Shown: positions 50,690 to 59,971, counted from the first letter of the stretch. The stretch is DNA of 64,000 nt from Acidobacteriota bacterium (GCA_029562975.1 JAKQTR010000037.1:62001-126000), one strand, 5' to 3'. Made by a program: numbers and translations. The notes: a model not told the origin generated them from the letters alone.

Positions 50690-51409
50690 ATGAACGTGAC
50701 GCGCAGAGAAGCCCTGACGACAATCGGCGCGAGCGCGCTCGCCCTGGCCGTTTCCGGCCGCCAGCGCGCCGCCTCGGCCGGGCCGGCCCAGGCCGCCGCG
50801 CCCGCCGGCCCGTACACCCTGCCGCCCCTGCCCTACGCGTTCGACGCGCTCGAGCCGCACATCGACGCGCTGACGATGCGGATCCACCACGGGCGGCACC
50901 ACCAGGCGTACGTCGCCAACCTCAATGCCGCGCTCGCCGGCGCGGGCGACGCGGGCGCGGCCCCGCTCGGCGATCTGCTGCGGAACCTGGCGGCGCTCCC
51001 CGAGCCGATCCGCACGGCGGTCCGCAACAACGGCGGCGGACACGTGAACCACACCCAGTTCTGGACGCTGATGGCGCCGGGCGCAGGGGGACCGCCCACG
51101 GGCGCGATCGCAGATGCGATCGCCGGGGCCTTCGGGGGCTTCGAGGCGTTCAAGGACCAGTTCGGCCGGGCCGCGGCGGGCCGCTTCGGCAGCGGCTGGG
51201 TCTGGCTCAGCGACGACCGCGGCAAGCTCGTCATTCACAGCACGGCGAACCAGGACACGCCGTCGATGGAGGGCAGGCGCGCCATTTTCGGACTGGACGT
51301 GTGGGAGCACGCGTATTATCTGAAGTACCAGAACCGCCGGGCTGACTACGTGGAGGCCTTCTGGAACCTCGTCGACTGGGCGGAGGTCAACAAGCGCCTG
51401 AAAGGCTAG
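50690..51409 (+). CDS. Exported Fe/Mn superoxide dismutase
   Basis: 239 residues from ATG 50690. N-terminus [20 protein letters not shown] is a Tat-type signal (RR then hydrophobic stretch). SOD core from about residue 42: [35 protein letters not shown] (first metal His), [12 protein letters not shown] (second His), and [20 protein letters not shown] (Asp and His). It dismutates superoxide in the periplasm after folding. First gene of a three-gene unit; the antiporter starts 2 bp after its stop. Confidence 0.92.
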   Translation: MNVTRREALTTIGASALALAVSGRQRAASAGPAQAAAPAGPYTLPPLPYAFDALEPHIDALTMRIHHGRHHQAYVANLNAALAGAGDAGAAPLGDLLRNLAALPEPIRTAVRNNGGGHVNHTQFWTLMAPGAGGPPTGAIADAIAGAFGGFEAFKDQFGRAAAGRFGSGWVWLSDDRGKLVIHSTANQDTPSMEGRRAIFGLDVWEHAYYLKYQNRRADYVEAFWNLVDWAEVNKRLKG

Positions 51410-51410
51410 C

Positions 51411-53438
51411 GTGCTCCTGCGCGACCTGGTCCTGATCCTCGCGGCCGCCCTGGCGGTGGTGCTGCTCTTCCGGCGCCTTCGCCTCCCCGCCATCGCCGGC
51501 TTCATCGTCGTCGGCGCGGCCCTGGGGCCGTTCGGGCTGGGGCTGGTCGGGCAGGCGCGCGACATCGAGCGCTTCGCCGACATCGGCGTTGTCCTGCTGC
51601 TGTTCACCATCGGCCTCGAGTTCCCGCTGCGCGAGATGAACCGCCTGAGGCGGGTGCTGACGGTCGGCGGCGGTCTGCAGGTGGGTGTGACGACGGTCGC
51701 CACCGCAGCGATCGCGGCGGCCTGGGGCGCGGGCCTGCCGAAGGCGGTCTTCATCGGGTTCCTCATCGCGCTCTCCAGCACGGCCATCGTCCTGAAGGGC
51801 CTGACCGATCGCGGCGAAGTGGACGCGCCGCACGGCCGGCTCATCGTCGGCATGCTGCTCTTCCAGGACCTGGCCGTCGTGCCCATGATCCTGCTCGTGC
51901 CGGCGCTCGCCGGGCGAGGGGGCGACGCCGCGTCCATCGTGCGCGTTCTCGTCATGGCCGCGCTGGTCGTCGGCGCCACGCTGATGCTCGCGCGCTGGGT
52001 CGTGCCGCGCGCGCTGCACTACGTGGCCGCCGCCCGCGGGCGGGACTTGTTCGTGCTGGCCGTCGTCCTGGTGGGCGCGGCCATCGCGTGGATCACCTCG
52101 CTTGCCGGCTTCTCGCTGGCCCTCGGCGCGTTCCTCGCCGGCATGGTGCTGGCCGATTCCGAGTTCGGGCACCAGGCGCTCTCCGACTCGCTGCCTGTGC
52201 GGGACCTCTTCACGAGCTTGTTCTTCGTGTCGATTGGGATGCTCCTGGATCTGCGGGCCGGCTTCGAGCGCCCCGGGCTCGTCCTCGCCGTCGTGGTGCT
52301 CGTCCTGATCGCCAAGGCCGTCCTGGCGGCGGGCGCCGGGCTGATCCTGCGCTTTCCCGTCCGCGTGGCGCTGCTGGCCGGCCTGTGCGTGGCCCAGATC
52401 GGGGAGTTCTCCTTCGTGCTGGCGCGCCAGGGCGCGGACCTGGGCCTGCTCTCGACGGCGGACCTGCGGCTGTTCTTCGCGTCGAGCGTCATCACGATGT
52501 TCATCGCGCCGCTGGCCCTGCGCTTCGGCCCGGACATGGCCGCCGGGGCGGTGCGGCTCTGGGGATTCAGCGGGCTGGACGCCGCGACGTCGGGCGACCT
52601 CTCGGTGCCGGCGAACCAGCCGGATCCGCGCGTGGTGATCCTCGGGTTCGGCGTTGGCGGCGAGCTGCTGGCCGAGGTCCTTCGCGAAGCCGCGACGCCC
52701 TTCGTGGCGCTCGATCTGAACGCCGTCAGGGTGCGCGAGGCGCGGCGCCAGGGCACGCCGCTCTACTACGGCGACGTCACGAGCCGCGAGATCCTCGAGC
52801 GAGCCGGGGCGGCGAAGGCCCGCCAGGTGGTGGCGGTCCTGAACGACCCGCGGGCCACGCTGCAGGCCGTGCGCGCGGCCCGCGAGGTGGCGCCGGGCGC
52901 GGTGATCATCGCACGGGCCCGTTACGTCGGCGAGACGCCGGCCCTGATTGCGGCTGGCGCAGACGAGGTGGTGGCGCAGGAGCTCGAGGCGTCGTTCACG
53001 ATCATCGAGCGCGTGTCGAAGGAGGCGGGCCTCGCCAGGCCCGAGCGCAGCGCGCCGGGCGGCCCGGCCGAGGCGGCCGCCATCCGCCCGTCGCTCGCCG
53101 CGTCGGTGACGGCGCTCGCGGCCGGCCTCGAAGTCGAGAGCGCCGTCGTCCCCGAGGGCGCATGGATCGCGGGCCGGAGCCTCGTCGAGGCGGACCTGCG
53201 CCGCCGCACCGGCGCCACGCTCGTGGCGCTCGCGCGCGACGGGGGCACCGCGGTCCATCCGTCGCCTGACGACGTGCTGAAGGCGGGCGACGTGCTGACG
53301 TTCGTCGGCGACGAGCGGCAAGTCGCCGCCGCCGCCGCGCTGATCGAATCGGGGCCCGGCGCCTGCGCCGCCGCGACCGAGATCGACGGCCGGCAGCTCG
53401 CGGAGACGGCCGCCGTCAGTTCCGGGGGCCGGCCGTGA
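51411..53438 (+). CDS. CPA2 cation:proton antiporter with RCK domains (KefB-like)
   Basis: 675 residues from GTG 51411. About 12-13 helices (LPAIAGFIVVGAALGPFGLG, LLLFTIGLEFPLREM, ALSSTAIVLKGL, MLLFQDLAVVPMILLVP). RCK/TrkA-N domain from about 405 (VVILGFGVGGELLAEVLRE, YYGDVTSREIL) and TrkA-C domain near 570-645. Exchanges K+ or Na+ for protons under nucleotide control. Linked to SOD (2-bp gap) and to the phosphoesterase (GTGA overlap), suggesting a stress-response unit. Confidence 0.93.
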   Translation: MLLRDLVLILAAALAVVLLFRRLRLPAIAGFIVVGAALGPFGLGLVGQARDIERFADIGVVLLLFTIGLEFPLREMNRLRRVLTVGGGLQVGVTTVATAAIAAAWGAGLPKAVFIGFLIALSSTAIVLKGLTDRGEVDAPHGRLIVGMLLFQDLAVVPMILLVPALAGRGGDAASIVRVLVMAALVVGATLMLARWVVPRALHYVAAARGRDLFVLAVVLVGAAIAWITSLAGFSLALGAFLAGMVLADSEFGHQALSDSLPVRDLFTSLFFVSIGMLLDLRAGFERPGLVLAVVVLVLIAKAVLAAGAGLILRFPVRVALLAGLCVAQIGEFSFVLARQGADLGLLSTADLRLFFASSVITMFIAPLALRFGPDMAAGAVRLWGFSGLDAATSGDLSVPANQPDPRVVILGFGVGGELLAEVLREAATPFVALDLNAVRVREARRQGTPLYYGDVTSREILERAGAAKARQVVAVLNDPRATLQAVRAAREVAPGAVIIARARYVGETPALIAAGADEVVAQELEASFTIIERVSKEAGLARPERSAPGGPAEAAAIRPSLAASVTALAAGLEVESAVVPEGAWIAGRSLVEADLRRRTGATLVALARDGGTAVHPSPDDVLKAGDVLTFVGDERQVAAAAALIESGPGACAAATEIDGRQLAETAAVSSGGRP

Positions 53439-55237
53439 CCGGGCCGGTGCGCGGGCCGCAGCCGCTCCGCCCGCGGGGGGACGCGCCGCCGCCGAAGACG
53501 TTCGTGCGCGGCGCGCACGAGCCGTTCGGCATCCGCTGGTTCGGCACCACGGCGCTCCCGGGGCAGCTGCGCCACCTCGCCGCCGAGGCGTTCGCGTCGG
53601 GGCAGCTCGACTCGCGCGACTGGATGCGGGCGCAGCAGCCGGCCGAGCTGCTGAACGAGGTGGCGCGCGTGCTCGACGCCCCTGGCGAGGGCGGCACGCT
53701 GACCGAGCGGCTCGGGCGCGACGTCTGGATCGACTTCGTGGCCGACGTCGGCGACGACGGCGACGTGTCGTCGGCGGTGGCAGGCATGGTGTTCTCGGAG
53801 TACGCGCTGCAGGACGGATCGGGCCGCGTCCTGCCCCGGGGCGACCTGCTGATCTTCGGCGGCGACACGGCGTATCCGCTCAGCTCGGCGTGGGAGACGG
53901 CGCGGCGCCTGACGCACCCGTGGAACCGTGTGCTGGAGCGCCTCGGGGAGCCGACGCGGCTGCGGGCGCTGCTCGGCATTCCCGGCAACCACGACTGGTA
54001 CGACGGGCTCGACGGGTTCGGCCGCCTGTTCCGCCGCGATCCGCTGCGCGATCGCCTCGACCAGGAGCGGGATGCGGATCTCGACGAGCAGTTCCGGCTG
54101 CTGCAGGGCCCGAGTCCCAGCGAGTCCGGCCGGGCCTTCGGGCGCATCTACCGCCAGCTCCACCTCGACGAGGTGGCCGCGTCGCTCGGCCTGCTCGAAG
54201 ACGCCGTCGCCGGCGCGTTCGCCGTTCTCGCGGGCCGCAAGGTGAAGCGCATCTCGCGGCTCTGGCTGATCGGCTACCGCGCGGTGCAGGAGGCGTCCTA
54301 CTGGCTGCTGCCGCTGGCGCCTGGCCTCGACGTGTGGGGCGTGGATCGGGAGCTGCGCACGATGGACTACCGGCAGCGCCTGTTCTTCAACCGGCGCAAG
54401 GCCGGCGCGGAGGCGCCGCGGCGGATGCTCGTGTCGCCGGACCCGGCCATCGCCATGGGCGAGCCGAACCGCCCGGGCGCCGAGATCCTGCAGGCGTGCG
54501 GGCTGGATCTCGAGAAGGACCCCGTCTGTTACCTGACCGGCGACAGCCACCACTACGAGCGGCGCGCGATCGGCCCCTCCATGCACGTCATCGCCGGCGG
54601 GGGCGGGGCGTTCCTGCACGGGACGCGCGTGCGCCGCCATGCGCCGGGCCAGGAGCCGGCCTGCGCCTTCCCGGACCAGGCGACGAGCCGCCGGCTGGCG
54701 GCGCACGTGCCGTTCAGGCTGGTGGCGGGGACCGGCGGCCTGATGCTGCACGCGCTCTGCGCGGCGCTGGCGGCGCTGCAGTTGTGGGCCTTCCGCCGAG
54801 GCGCGCTGCCGGGCTGGATCGCGTCCGGGCTCGTGGCCGCCCTCGCCCTCCTCATCATGTGGGAAGCGGTGCCGAAGCGCCGCGAGCGGCCGTGGGCCAC
54901 GCTCGGCGTCGCCGCGGCCCACGCTGCCGTCCTCGCCCTGGTGCCCCTCGGCGCCGCCTGGGCGCTCTCGCGCCTGCTGCCGCAGCCGGCGTCGGCCCTG
55001 CTCGATGTCGCGCTCTCCGCGTTCGCGGGGCCGTTCGTCATCGGCCACTACCTGTTGACGCTGGTCGTGACCGGGCTCGAGCACCACCAGGCCTACGCCG
55101 TGCTCGGCCATCCCGGCTTCAAGCACTTCGTCCGGCTCCGCGTGCGCACCGACGGGCGGGTCGAGGCCTGGACCATCGGCAAGGCCGACACGCTCGGCGG
55201 CGGCCCGCCCGAGCTGATTGACCGGTTCGAGTGGTAG
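53435..55237 (+). CDS. Membrane-anchored metallophosphoesterase
   Basis: 600 residues from GTG 53435, overlapping the antiporter stop. N-terminal ~100 residues precede a calcineurin-like phosphoesterase: FVADVGDDGD, LLIFGGDTAYPLSS, GIPGNHDWYDGLDG, and TGDSHHYERRAIG with VIAGGGGAFLHGT. From about residue 425 there are four helices (LMLHALCAALAALQLW...), then a cytosolic tail of about 50 residues. Binuclear-metal hydrolase at the membrane; substrate unknown. Confidence 0.88.
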   Translation: MTGPVRGPQPLRPRGDAPPPKTFVRGAHEPFGIRWFGTTALPGQLRHLAAEAFASGQLDSRDWMRAQQPAELLNEVARVLDAPGEGGTLTERLGRDVWIDFVADVGDDGDVSSAVAGMVFSEYALQDGSGRVLPRGDLLIFGGDTAYPLSSAWETARRLTHPWNRVLERLGEPTRLRALLGIPGNHDWYDGLDGFGRLFRRDPLRDRLDQERDADLDEQFRLLQGPSPSESGRAFGRIYRQLHLDEVAASLGLLEDAVAGAFAVLAGRKVKRISRLWLIGYRAVQEASYWLLPLAPGLDVWGVDRELRTMDYRQRLFFNRRKAGAEAPRRMLVSPDPAIAMGEPNRPGAEILQACGLDLEKDPVCYLTGDSHHYERRAIGPSMHVIAGGGGAFLHGTRVRRHAPGQEPACAFPDQATSRRLAAHVPFRLVAGTGGLMLHALCAALAALQLWAFRRGALPGWIASGLVAALALLIMWEAVPKRRERPWATLGVAAAHAAVLALVPLGAAWALSRLLPQPASALLDVALSAFAGPFVIGHYLLTLVVTGLEHHQAYAVLGHPGFKHFVRLRVRTDGRVEAWTIGKADTLGGGPPELIDRFEW

Positions 55238-55320
55238 CGGGTATCCTGCGATCCCGCTCGCCAGTCAGCCAACGCGCCGCCGCGCGGCCGGCCCGCCGGC
55301 AGGCGCGAAGGAGGCCGTCA

Positions 55321-55752
55321 GTGCCCGTCACCGTCCGCCAGATGATCGCCGGAAGGGGCCCCGTCATCTCGGTGTCCCCGTCCACGACCGTGTTCGAGGC
55401 CCTGCAGCGCATGGCCGAGCACAACGTCGGCGCCGTCCTCGTCACCGACGGCGCGCGGCTCGCCGGCATCTTCACCGAGCGCGACTACGCGCGGAAGGTG
55501 GCGCTGCGTGGCCTGGTGTCGAAGGAGGTCCCGGTCGGCACGCTGATGACCGCCAGGGTGGTGACCGTCGACACGACCTGGTCGGCCGACCAGTGCATGG
55601 CGCTCATGGACGACCAGCACATCCGCCACCTGCCGGTCGTGGAGGGCGGCGAGGTCCTGGGCGTGATCTCGATCCGCGACGCCGTCAAGGCCGTGGTGAA
55701 CGAGCAGCACTTCGTGATCGGCCAGCTCGTGAACTACATCACCTCGTCCTGA
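55321..55752 (+). CDS. Stand-alone CBS-pair protein
   Basis: 143 residues from GTG 55321 with AAGGAGG 6 nt upstream, a near-perfect ribosome site. Two CBS motifs: [20 protein letters not shown] and [19 protein letters not shown], with [13 protein letters not shown] and [13 protein letters not shown], the typical S/TxxD nucleotide contacts. Binds adenine nucleotides and regulates partner enzymes. Its 3' end overlaps deoC tail-to-tail by 14 bp. Confidence 0.9.
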   Translation: MPVTVRQMIAGRGPVISVSPSTTVFEALQRMAEHNVGAVLVTDGARLAGIFTERDYARKVALRGLVSKEVPVGTLMTARVVTVDTTWSADQCMALMDDQHIRHLPVVEGGEVLGVISIRDAVKAVVNEQHFVIGQLVNYITSS

Positions 55753-56434
55753 GCGCCGCGCGGGCCCGCGCCTCCTCCAGGATCCTGACGCTCGCGCTCG
55801 TCCCAAGGCGCGTGGCGCCCGCCTCGATCATGGCGACGGCGTCGTCGTAGGTGCGGATGCCGCCCGAGGCCTTCACGCCGAGCCCGCGCCCGGCGACGGC
55901 GCGCGACATCAGGGCGATGTCGGCCGCCGTGGCGCCGCCGGTCGAGAAGCCGGTGGAGCTTTTCACGTAGCCGGCGCCCGCCTTCACGCACAACCCGCAG
56001 GCGCGGATCTTCTCGGCGTCCGTCAGCAGCGCCGTCTCGATGATCACCTTGCAGAGCGCCCGCCCGGCGCGGCACGCGCGCACGACGGCCCGGATGTCGC
56101 GCAGGACGAGCGCCTCGTCTCCGCCCTTCAGCGCGCCGAGGTTGACGACCATGTCGATCTCGCGCGCGCCGTCGCGGATGGCGCGGGCCGCCTCCCAGGC
56201 CTTGGCGGCCGGCGGCAGGGCGCCGAGCGGAAACCCCACGACCGTGCAGACGCGCACGGAGCTCCGGCCGAGGAGCCGGCGGCAGAGCGCGACGTAGGAC
56301 GGGTTCACGCAGACGGACCAGAAGCGGTGCCTCCTGGCTTCGGCGCACAGCCGCTCGATGTCGGCCGGGGTCGCCTCCGGCTTCAGGAGCGTGTGGTCGA
56401 TCGCCTGCGCGAGCTGGCGTGCGGACAAGGACAT
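55739..56434 (-). CDS. deoC: Deoxyribose-phosphate aldolase
   Basis: 231 residues from ATG 56434 ([20 protein letters not shown]); ATG 56446 abuts the REP repeat and is less likely. Landmarks: [31 protein letters not shown] (Asp), [16 protein letters not shown] (Lys), [14 protein letters not shown] with Schiff-base Lys, and [11 protein letters not shown]. Cleaves 2-deoxyribose-5-phosphate to acetaldehyde and glyceraldehyde-3-phosphate. Confidence 0.95.
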   Translation of the reverse strand: MSLSARQLAQAIDHTLLKPEATPADIERLCAEARRHRFWSVCVNPSYVALCRRLLGRSSVRVCTVVGFPLGALPPAAKAWEAARAIRDGAREIDMVVNLGALKGGDEALVLRDIRAVVRACRAGRALCKVIIETALLTDAEKIRACGLCVKAGAGYVKSSTGFSTGGATAADIALMSRAVAGRGLGVKASGGIRTYDDAVAMIEAGATRLGTSASVRILEEARARAALRTR

Positions 56435-56447
56435 GGGAAGCGCCATT

Positions 56448-56481
56448 GGGGTCAGATCTAAAAATCTGTAGATCTGACCCC
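56448..56481. repeat. REP palindrome GGGGTCAGATCTA/TAGATCTGACCCC, copy 1
   Basis: 13-bp perfect arms (56448-56460 and 56469-56481) around an 8-nt AT-rich loop. It lies just upstream of deoC. Same arms as the copy at 58156 and as the 48-bp array at 31412. Confidence 0.85.
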
Positions 56482-56498
56482 GGGCCCGGGCATCGGGC

Positions 56499-56654
56499 TC
56501 ACCGCGTCAGGGCGTAGTAGAGCACGTAGAGCCAGGAGAAGAGGCCGTGAATGATGGCCCAGAGGAGCGACTTGTTCACGCTCCACGAGATGGTGATGGC
56601 AAGGGCGGTGCCGAACCCGATGCCGGCCGTCGCGGCGTTTGCAGTGCGTGCCAT
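56499..56654 (-). CDS. 51-residue two-helix membrane protein
   Basis: ATG 56654. Starts [15 protein letters not shown], then [20 protein letters not shown] and [14 protein letters not shown] form one long or two short helices. It lies upstream of deoC on the same strand, with the REP element between. The conserved-looking Ser-Trp-Ser-Val-Asn-Lys and His-Gly-Leu-Phe-Ser-Trp pattern suggests a real small protein. No known function. Confidence 0.6.
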   Translation of the reverse strand: MARTANAATAGIGFGTALAITISWSVNKSLLWAIIHGLFSWLYVLYYALTR

Positions 56655-56792
56655 GCGATGACTATACACCCGGAGATTGGGATTCGGGGTTCTGGGTTCA
56701 GCCGCCGGGATCTCCCGCTCCCCGTTCGCCGCGCGCCGCTCCCTCTCGCCGCGCGCCGATCGCCGCTCCCGAATCAGGTGTACCATGCGCCC

Positions 56793-58139
56793 ATGCGCAC
56801 GATCCTGCCGCTCGCTGCCGTGCTGAGCCTGCTCGCGCCGGCCGTGCCCGGCGCGCAGACCGGGCCCGCCTCGGGGCCTCGTCCTCCGAACATCGTCCTT
56901 ATCGTCGCCGACGATCTCGGCTACGGCGACCTCGGCGTCTACGGGCACCCCACCATCAAGACCCCGCGCCTCGATCGCCTGGCGGCCGAAGGCGTCAAGC
57001 TGACGTCCTACTACGCCGCCGAGCCTGTCTGCTCGGCCTCGCGGTTCAGCCTGCTGACCGGCCGCTACTCCGTCCGCGCGGGCATCACGGGGGCCCTGAT
57101 GCCGGGCAGCAGGACAGGCATCGCCGCCGCCGAAACGACCCTGGCGGAGGTGCTGAAGGCGGCGGGCTACCGGACCGGGATCGTCGGCAAGTGGCACCTC
57201 GGCGACCGGCCGGGCCACCTCCCCACCGAGCACGGGTTCGACTCGTACTTCGGCCTGCTGTACAGCAACGACATGATCCCGCCGTGGGTCCAGACCGACG
57301 TGCCGCTGCGCCTGTACCGCGGCCTGCGCCCGCTCGACGGCGAGGTGGACAACTCGGCGCTCACCGGGCGGTACACGGCCGAGGCGCTGTCGTTCATCCG
57401 CGACAACCAGGCCGCGCCGTTCTTCCTCTACCTGGCGCACTCGATGCCGCACGTGCCGCTCGGCGTGCCGGCGAGCATCGCGGGCCGGTCCGCGGGCGGA
57501 CGCTATGGCGACGTCATCGAGATGCTCGACTGGAGCACGGGCGAGGTGCTCGACGAGCTGGCCCGGAGCGGCCTCGAGCGCGAGACGCTGGTCATCTTCA
57601 CGAGCGACAACGGGCCCTGGATGGAAATGCCCGCGCGGATGTTCGCAGACAGCCGCATCGTGCCGACCGACGCCGGCAGCGCCGGCCCGCTGCGCGGCAG
57701 CAAGGCCACGAGCTGGGAGGGCGGCACGCGCGTGCCGTTCCTGGCTCGCTGGCCCGGGCGCATTCCCGCCGGCTCGGTCAGCTCCGAGCTGGTCACGGGC
57801 CTCGACGTGCTGCCGACGGTGGCCGCCGCCGCGGGCGGGCGGCTGCCGGCCCGGGCGGCCATCGACGGCGTTGACGTCCGCGCGGTGCTCGAGGGCAAGG
57901 GCCCGTCGCCGCGGGATTCGTTCGTCTACTTCAGCAGCGGCAGCGCCAGGCCGGAGGGCATCCGCGACACGCGCTGGAAGCTGCGCCTGACGTTTCCGGA
58001 ACAGGGGGCGCCAGTCGAGGCGCTCTACGACCTGTCGCTCGACCCGGCGGAGCGCTTCGACGTCCTGCGCGACCACCCGGACATCGCCGGACGGCTCCGC
58101 GAGCGCCTGCGGCAGTTCGCTGCGAGTCTCTCCAGGTAG
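56793..58139 (+). CDS. Exported sulfatase (type I, Cys-type)
   Basis: 448 residues from ATG 56793. Signal peptide to about residue 21. N-terminal metal site NIVLIVADDLGYGDLGVYG. The formylglycine signature is CSASRFSLLTGR at Cys 80 (C-x-A-x-R form). KWHLGD follows, then FTSDNGPWMEM (metal Asp/Asn), SKATSWEGGTRVPFLARWPG and a C-terminal domain. Needs a formylglycine-generating enzyme, not found here. Hydrolyses sulfate esters, probably of polysaccharides. Its substrate is unknown. Confidence 0.93.
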   Translation: MRTILPLAAVLSLLAPAVPGAQTGPASGPRPPNIVLIVADDLGYGDLGVYGHPTIKTPRLDRLAAEGVKLTSYYAAEPVCSASRFSLLTGRYSVRAGITGALMPGSRTGIAAAETTLAEVLKAAGYRTGIVGKWHLGDRPGHLPTEHGFDSYFGLLYSNDMIPPWVQTDVPLRLYRGLRPLDGEVDNSALTGRYTAEALSFIRDNQAAPFFLYLAHSMPHVPLGVPASIAGRSAGGRYGDVIEMLDWSTGEVLDELARSGLERETLVIFTSDNGPWMEMPARMFADSRIVPTDAGSAGPLRGSKATSWEGGTRVPFLARWPGRIPAGSVSSELVTGLDVLPTVAAAAGGRLPARAAIDGVDVRAVLEGKGPSPRDSFVYFSSGSARPEGIRDTRWKLRLTFPEQGAPVEALYDLSLDPAERFDVLRDHPDIAGRLRERLRQFAASLSR

Positions 58140-58155
58140 CGGGCCAGCGGCCGTC

Positions 58156-58189
58156 GGGGTCAGATCTGAAAAAATGTAGATCTGACCCC
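58156..58189. repeat. REP palindrome GGGGTCAGATCT/AGATCTGACCCC, copy 2
   Basis: 12-bp perfect arms (58156-58167, 58178-58189) around GAAAAAATGT. It sits between the sulfatase and lytic transglycosylase genes. Confidence 0.85.
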
Positions 58190-58222
58190 GTTCCGGCCTG
58201 TATCTGACAAGATCAAAGGACC

Positions 58223-59257
58223 GTGCGGCCGCCGCTCTTCGCTGCCCTGTCGTGCCTGATTGCCGTCGCCCTGGGTTCCCCCGCGCTGCCTGGCGAGCAG
58301 CCGCCCCAGGCTCCGGCCGTCTCCTTCGACGCCTGGCTGGCCGACCTGCGCGCCGAGGCCTTGTCGCAGGGCATCAGCCAGCGGACGGTTGACGCCGCGC
58401 TGGGCTCGGTCGAACGGCTCCCCATCGTCGTCGAGCGCGATCGGACGCAGGCGGAGGCAACGCTCGACCTCAACCTGTACCTGCGGCGCCGGCTGACGCC
58501 GCGCGTCATCCGGACGGCGCGGGCGGAAGCCAGGAAGAACCGGGCCGAGCTTGCGCGCGTGACGGCCCGGTACGGCGTCCCGGCGTCGATTGTCGTGGCC
58601 ATCTGGGGCCTGGAGTCGAACTTCGGCCGGTTCCAGGGCGTGAGGCCGACGATTCCTGCGCTGGCGACGCTGGCCTACGACGGGCGCCGAGAGGAGCTGT
58701 TCCGCAAGGAGCTGCTTGCGGCGCTGCGGATCCTGGACAGCGGCGAGATCGGGCCCGACGCCCTCGCGGGATCGTGGGCCGGGGCGATGGGCCAGGTCCA
58801 GTTCATGCCCTCGAGCTACCTGGCCTATGCCGCAGACGGCGACGGCGACGGCCGGCGTGACATCTGGCGCTCGTTGCCCGACGTCTTCGCGTCGATCGCC
58901 AACTATCTGAAGGCCCACGGCTGGGTGCCGGGGACGCGCTGGGGGCGCGAGGTGCGGCTCGTCGACGCCGTGGCGGCCCGCGCGGCGGCCGAGGTGCCCT
59001 TGCGCCTGGCCTCTCCGTGCCGCGCCCTGCGCGACATGAGCGAGCCGCGTCCGCTGTCGGCCTGGCGCTCGATGGGCGTGACCCAGCGCAGCGGCGCCCA
59101 GCTGCCCCGGAGCGAGCTGCCCGCCTCCCTCGTGCGCGTCGACGCCCGCGCCTTCCTGGTGTACGCGAACTACGAGGCGCTGCTCGCCTACAACTGCGCC
59201 AATACCTACGCGCTGAGCGTCGCCATGCTCGCCGACAAGATCGGGAGCGTCTGGTAG
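58223..59257 (+). CDS. Lytic murein transglycosylase (MltB family)
   Basis: 344 residues from GTG 58223 with AAAGGA upstream. Signal peptide (LFAALSCLIAVALGSPALPG, no lipobox Cys after cleavage). MltB motifs: GVPASIVVAIWGLESNFGRF with catalytic Glu in the WGLES motif, AGAMGQVQFMPSSYLAYA, DGDGRRDIWRSLPDVFASIA and GWVPGTRWG. C-terminus YANYEALLAYNCANTYALSV. Cleaves glycan strands of peptidoglycan in the periplasm. Confidence 0.94.
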   Translation: MRPPLFAALSCLIAVALGSPALPGEQPPQAPAVSFDAWLADLRAEALSQGISQRTVDAALGSVERLPIVVERDRTQAEATLDLNLYLRRRLTPRVIRTARAEARKNRAELARVTARYGVPASIVVAIWGLESNFGRFQGVRPTIPALATLAYDGRREELFRKELLAALRILDSGEIGPDALAGSWAGAMGQVQFMPSSYLAYAADGDGDGRRDIWRSLPDVFASIANYLKAHGWVPGTRWGREVRLVDAVAARAAAEVPLRLASPCRALRDMSEPRPLSAWRSMGVTQRSGAQLPRSELPASLVRVDARAFLVYANYEALLAYNCANTYALSVAMLADKIGSVW

Positions 59258-59310
59258 GGATCCGGGCCGGTTTTGCAGTAGACTCTTGCGCCAAGGAAGA
59301 GTGACGCCCG

Positions 59311-59883
59311 ATGGATCTCGGACCCGTTGAACGCAGCCTCAAGGAGCTGACCCTCGCACCCTACATCGTGAAGGCGATGGCCATGATCGACCGGCCCCGC
59401 AAGGCGGGCAGCAACATGTTCCGCCACCAGATGAGCACGATGGCCATCCTCCTCGACTACAAGATCATCGACCCCATCCTCCTGAAGGCGTCCGTCGTGC
59501 ACGACCTGTACGAGGAGCTCGGCCACGAGCCGTGGGTGAACCGGGACACCATCGCCACAATCGACGCCGACGGGCCGGCCGTCTACGATCTCGTCGCGGA
59601 AGTGACGATCCGCGAGACGAACGGCGTCCGCGAGCCGAAGAGCGACTACCTGCTGCGCATCATGCAGACGGGGAGCTTCCGGGCGAAGCAGCTGAAGCTC
59701 GCCGACCGCATCAGCAACCTCGTCGGTCTGGGCTTCGTGCACGACCGCGCGTTCGTCGAGCGCTACACCTCGCAGACGCGCACGTGCATCCTTCCGTACG
59801 CCGAGGCGGTGAACGCGGACATGTATCGCGAACTGAGGGACCTCGTCAACGACCGCACCGCCCACCTCGCCCACCTGCTTTAA
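59311..59883 (+). CDS. RelA/SpoT-like HD hydrolase domain protein
   Basis: 190 residues from ATG 59311. HD-domain pattern: FRHQMSTMAILLDYKI (His 39), KASVVHDLYEELGHEPW (His64-Asp65), TIRETNGVREPKSDYL, and KLADRISNL (Asp 132). The spacing matches the (p)ppGpp hydrolase half of RelA/SpoT or Mesh1, but the usual HDVVEDT is HDLYEEL, and there is no synthetase domain. A small alarmone or nucleotide hydrolase is the best guess. It follows the lytic transglycosylase by 53 bp. Confidence 0.75.
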   Translation: MDLGPVERSLKELTLAPYIVKAMAMIDRPRKAGSNMFRHQMSTMAILLDYKIIDPILLKASVVHDLYEELGHEPWVNRDTIATIDADGPAVYDLVAEVTIRETNGVREPKSDYLLRIMQTGSFRAKQLKLADRISNLVGLGFVHDRAFVERYTSQTRTCILPYAEAVNADMYRELRDLVNDRTAHLAHLL

Positions 59884-59971
59884 CCAGGCCCGTTCGCGCC
59901 CTCACGCTCACGCTCGCGCTCGCGCACGCCCTCCAGCCCACCCTGGGCCCGGCGCACCCGGCCCGCCACGG

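Noticed and set aside
50403-50723. N-terminal extension of GlnRS upstream of 50402
   Set aside because: It would cross the sod fragment and overlap the sod start; it has no similarity to GlnRS.
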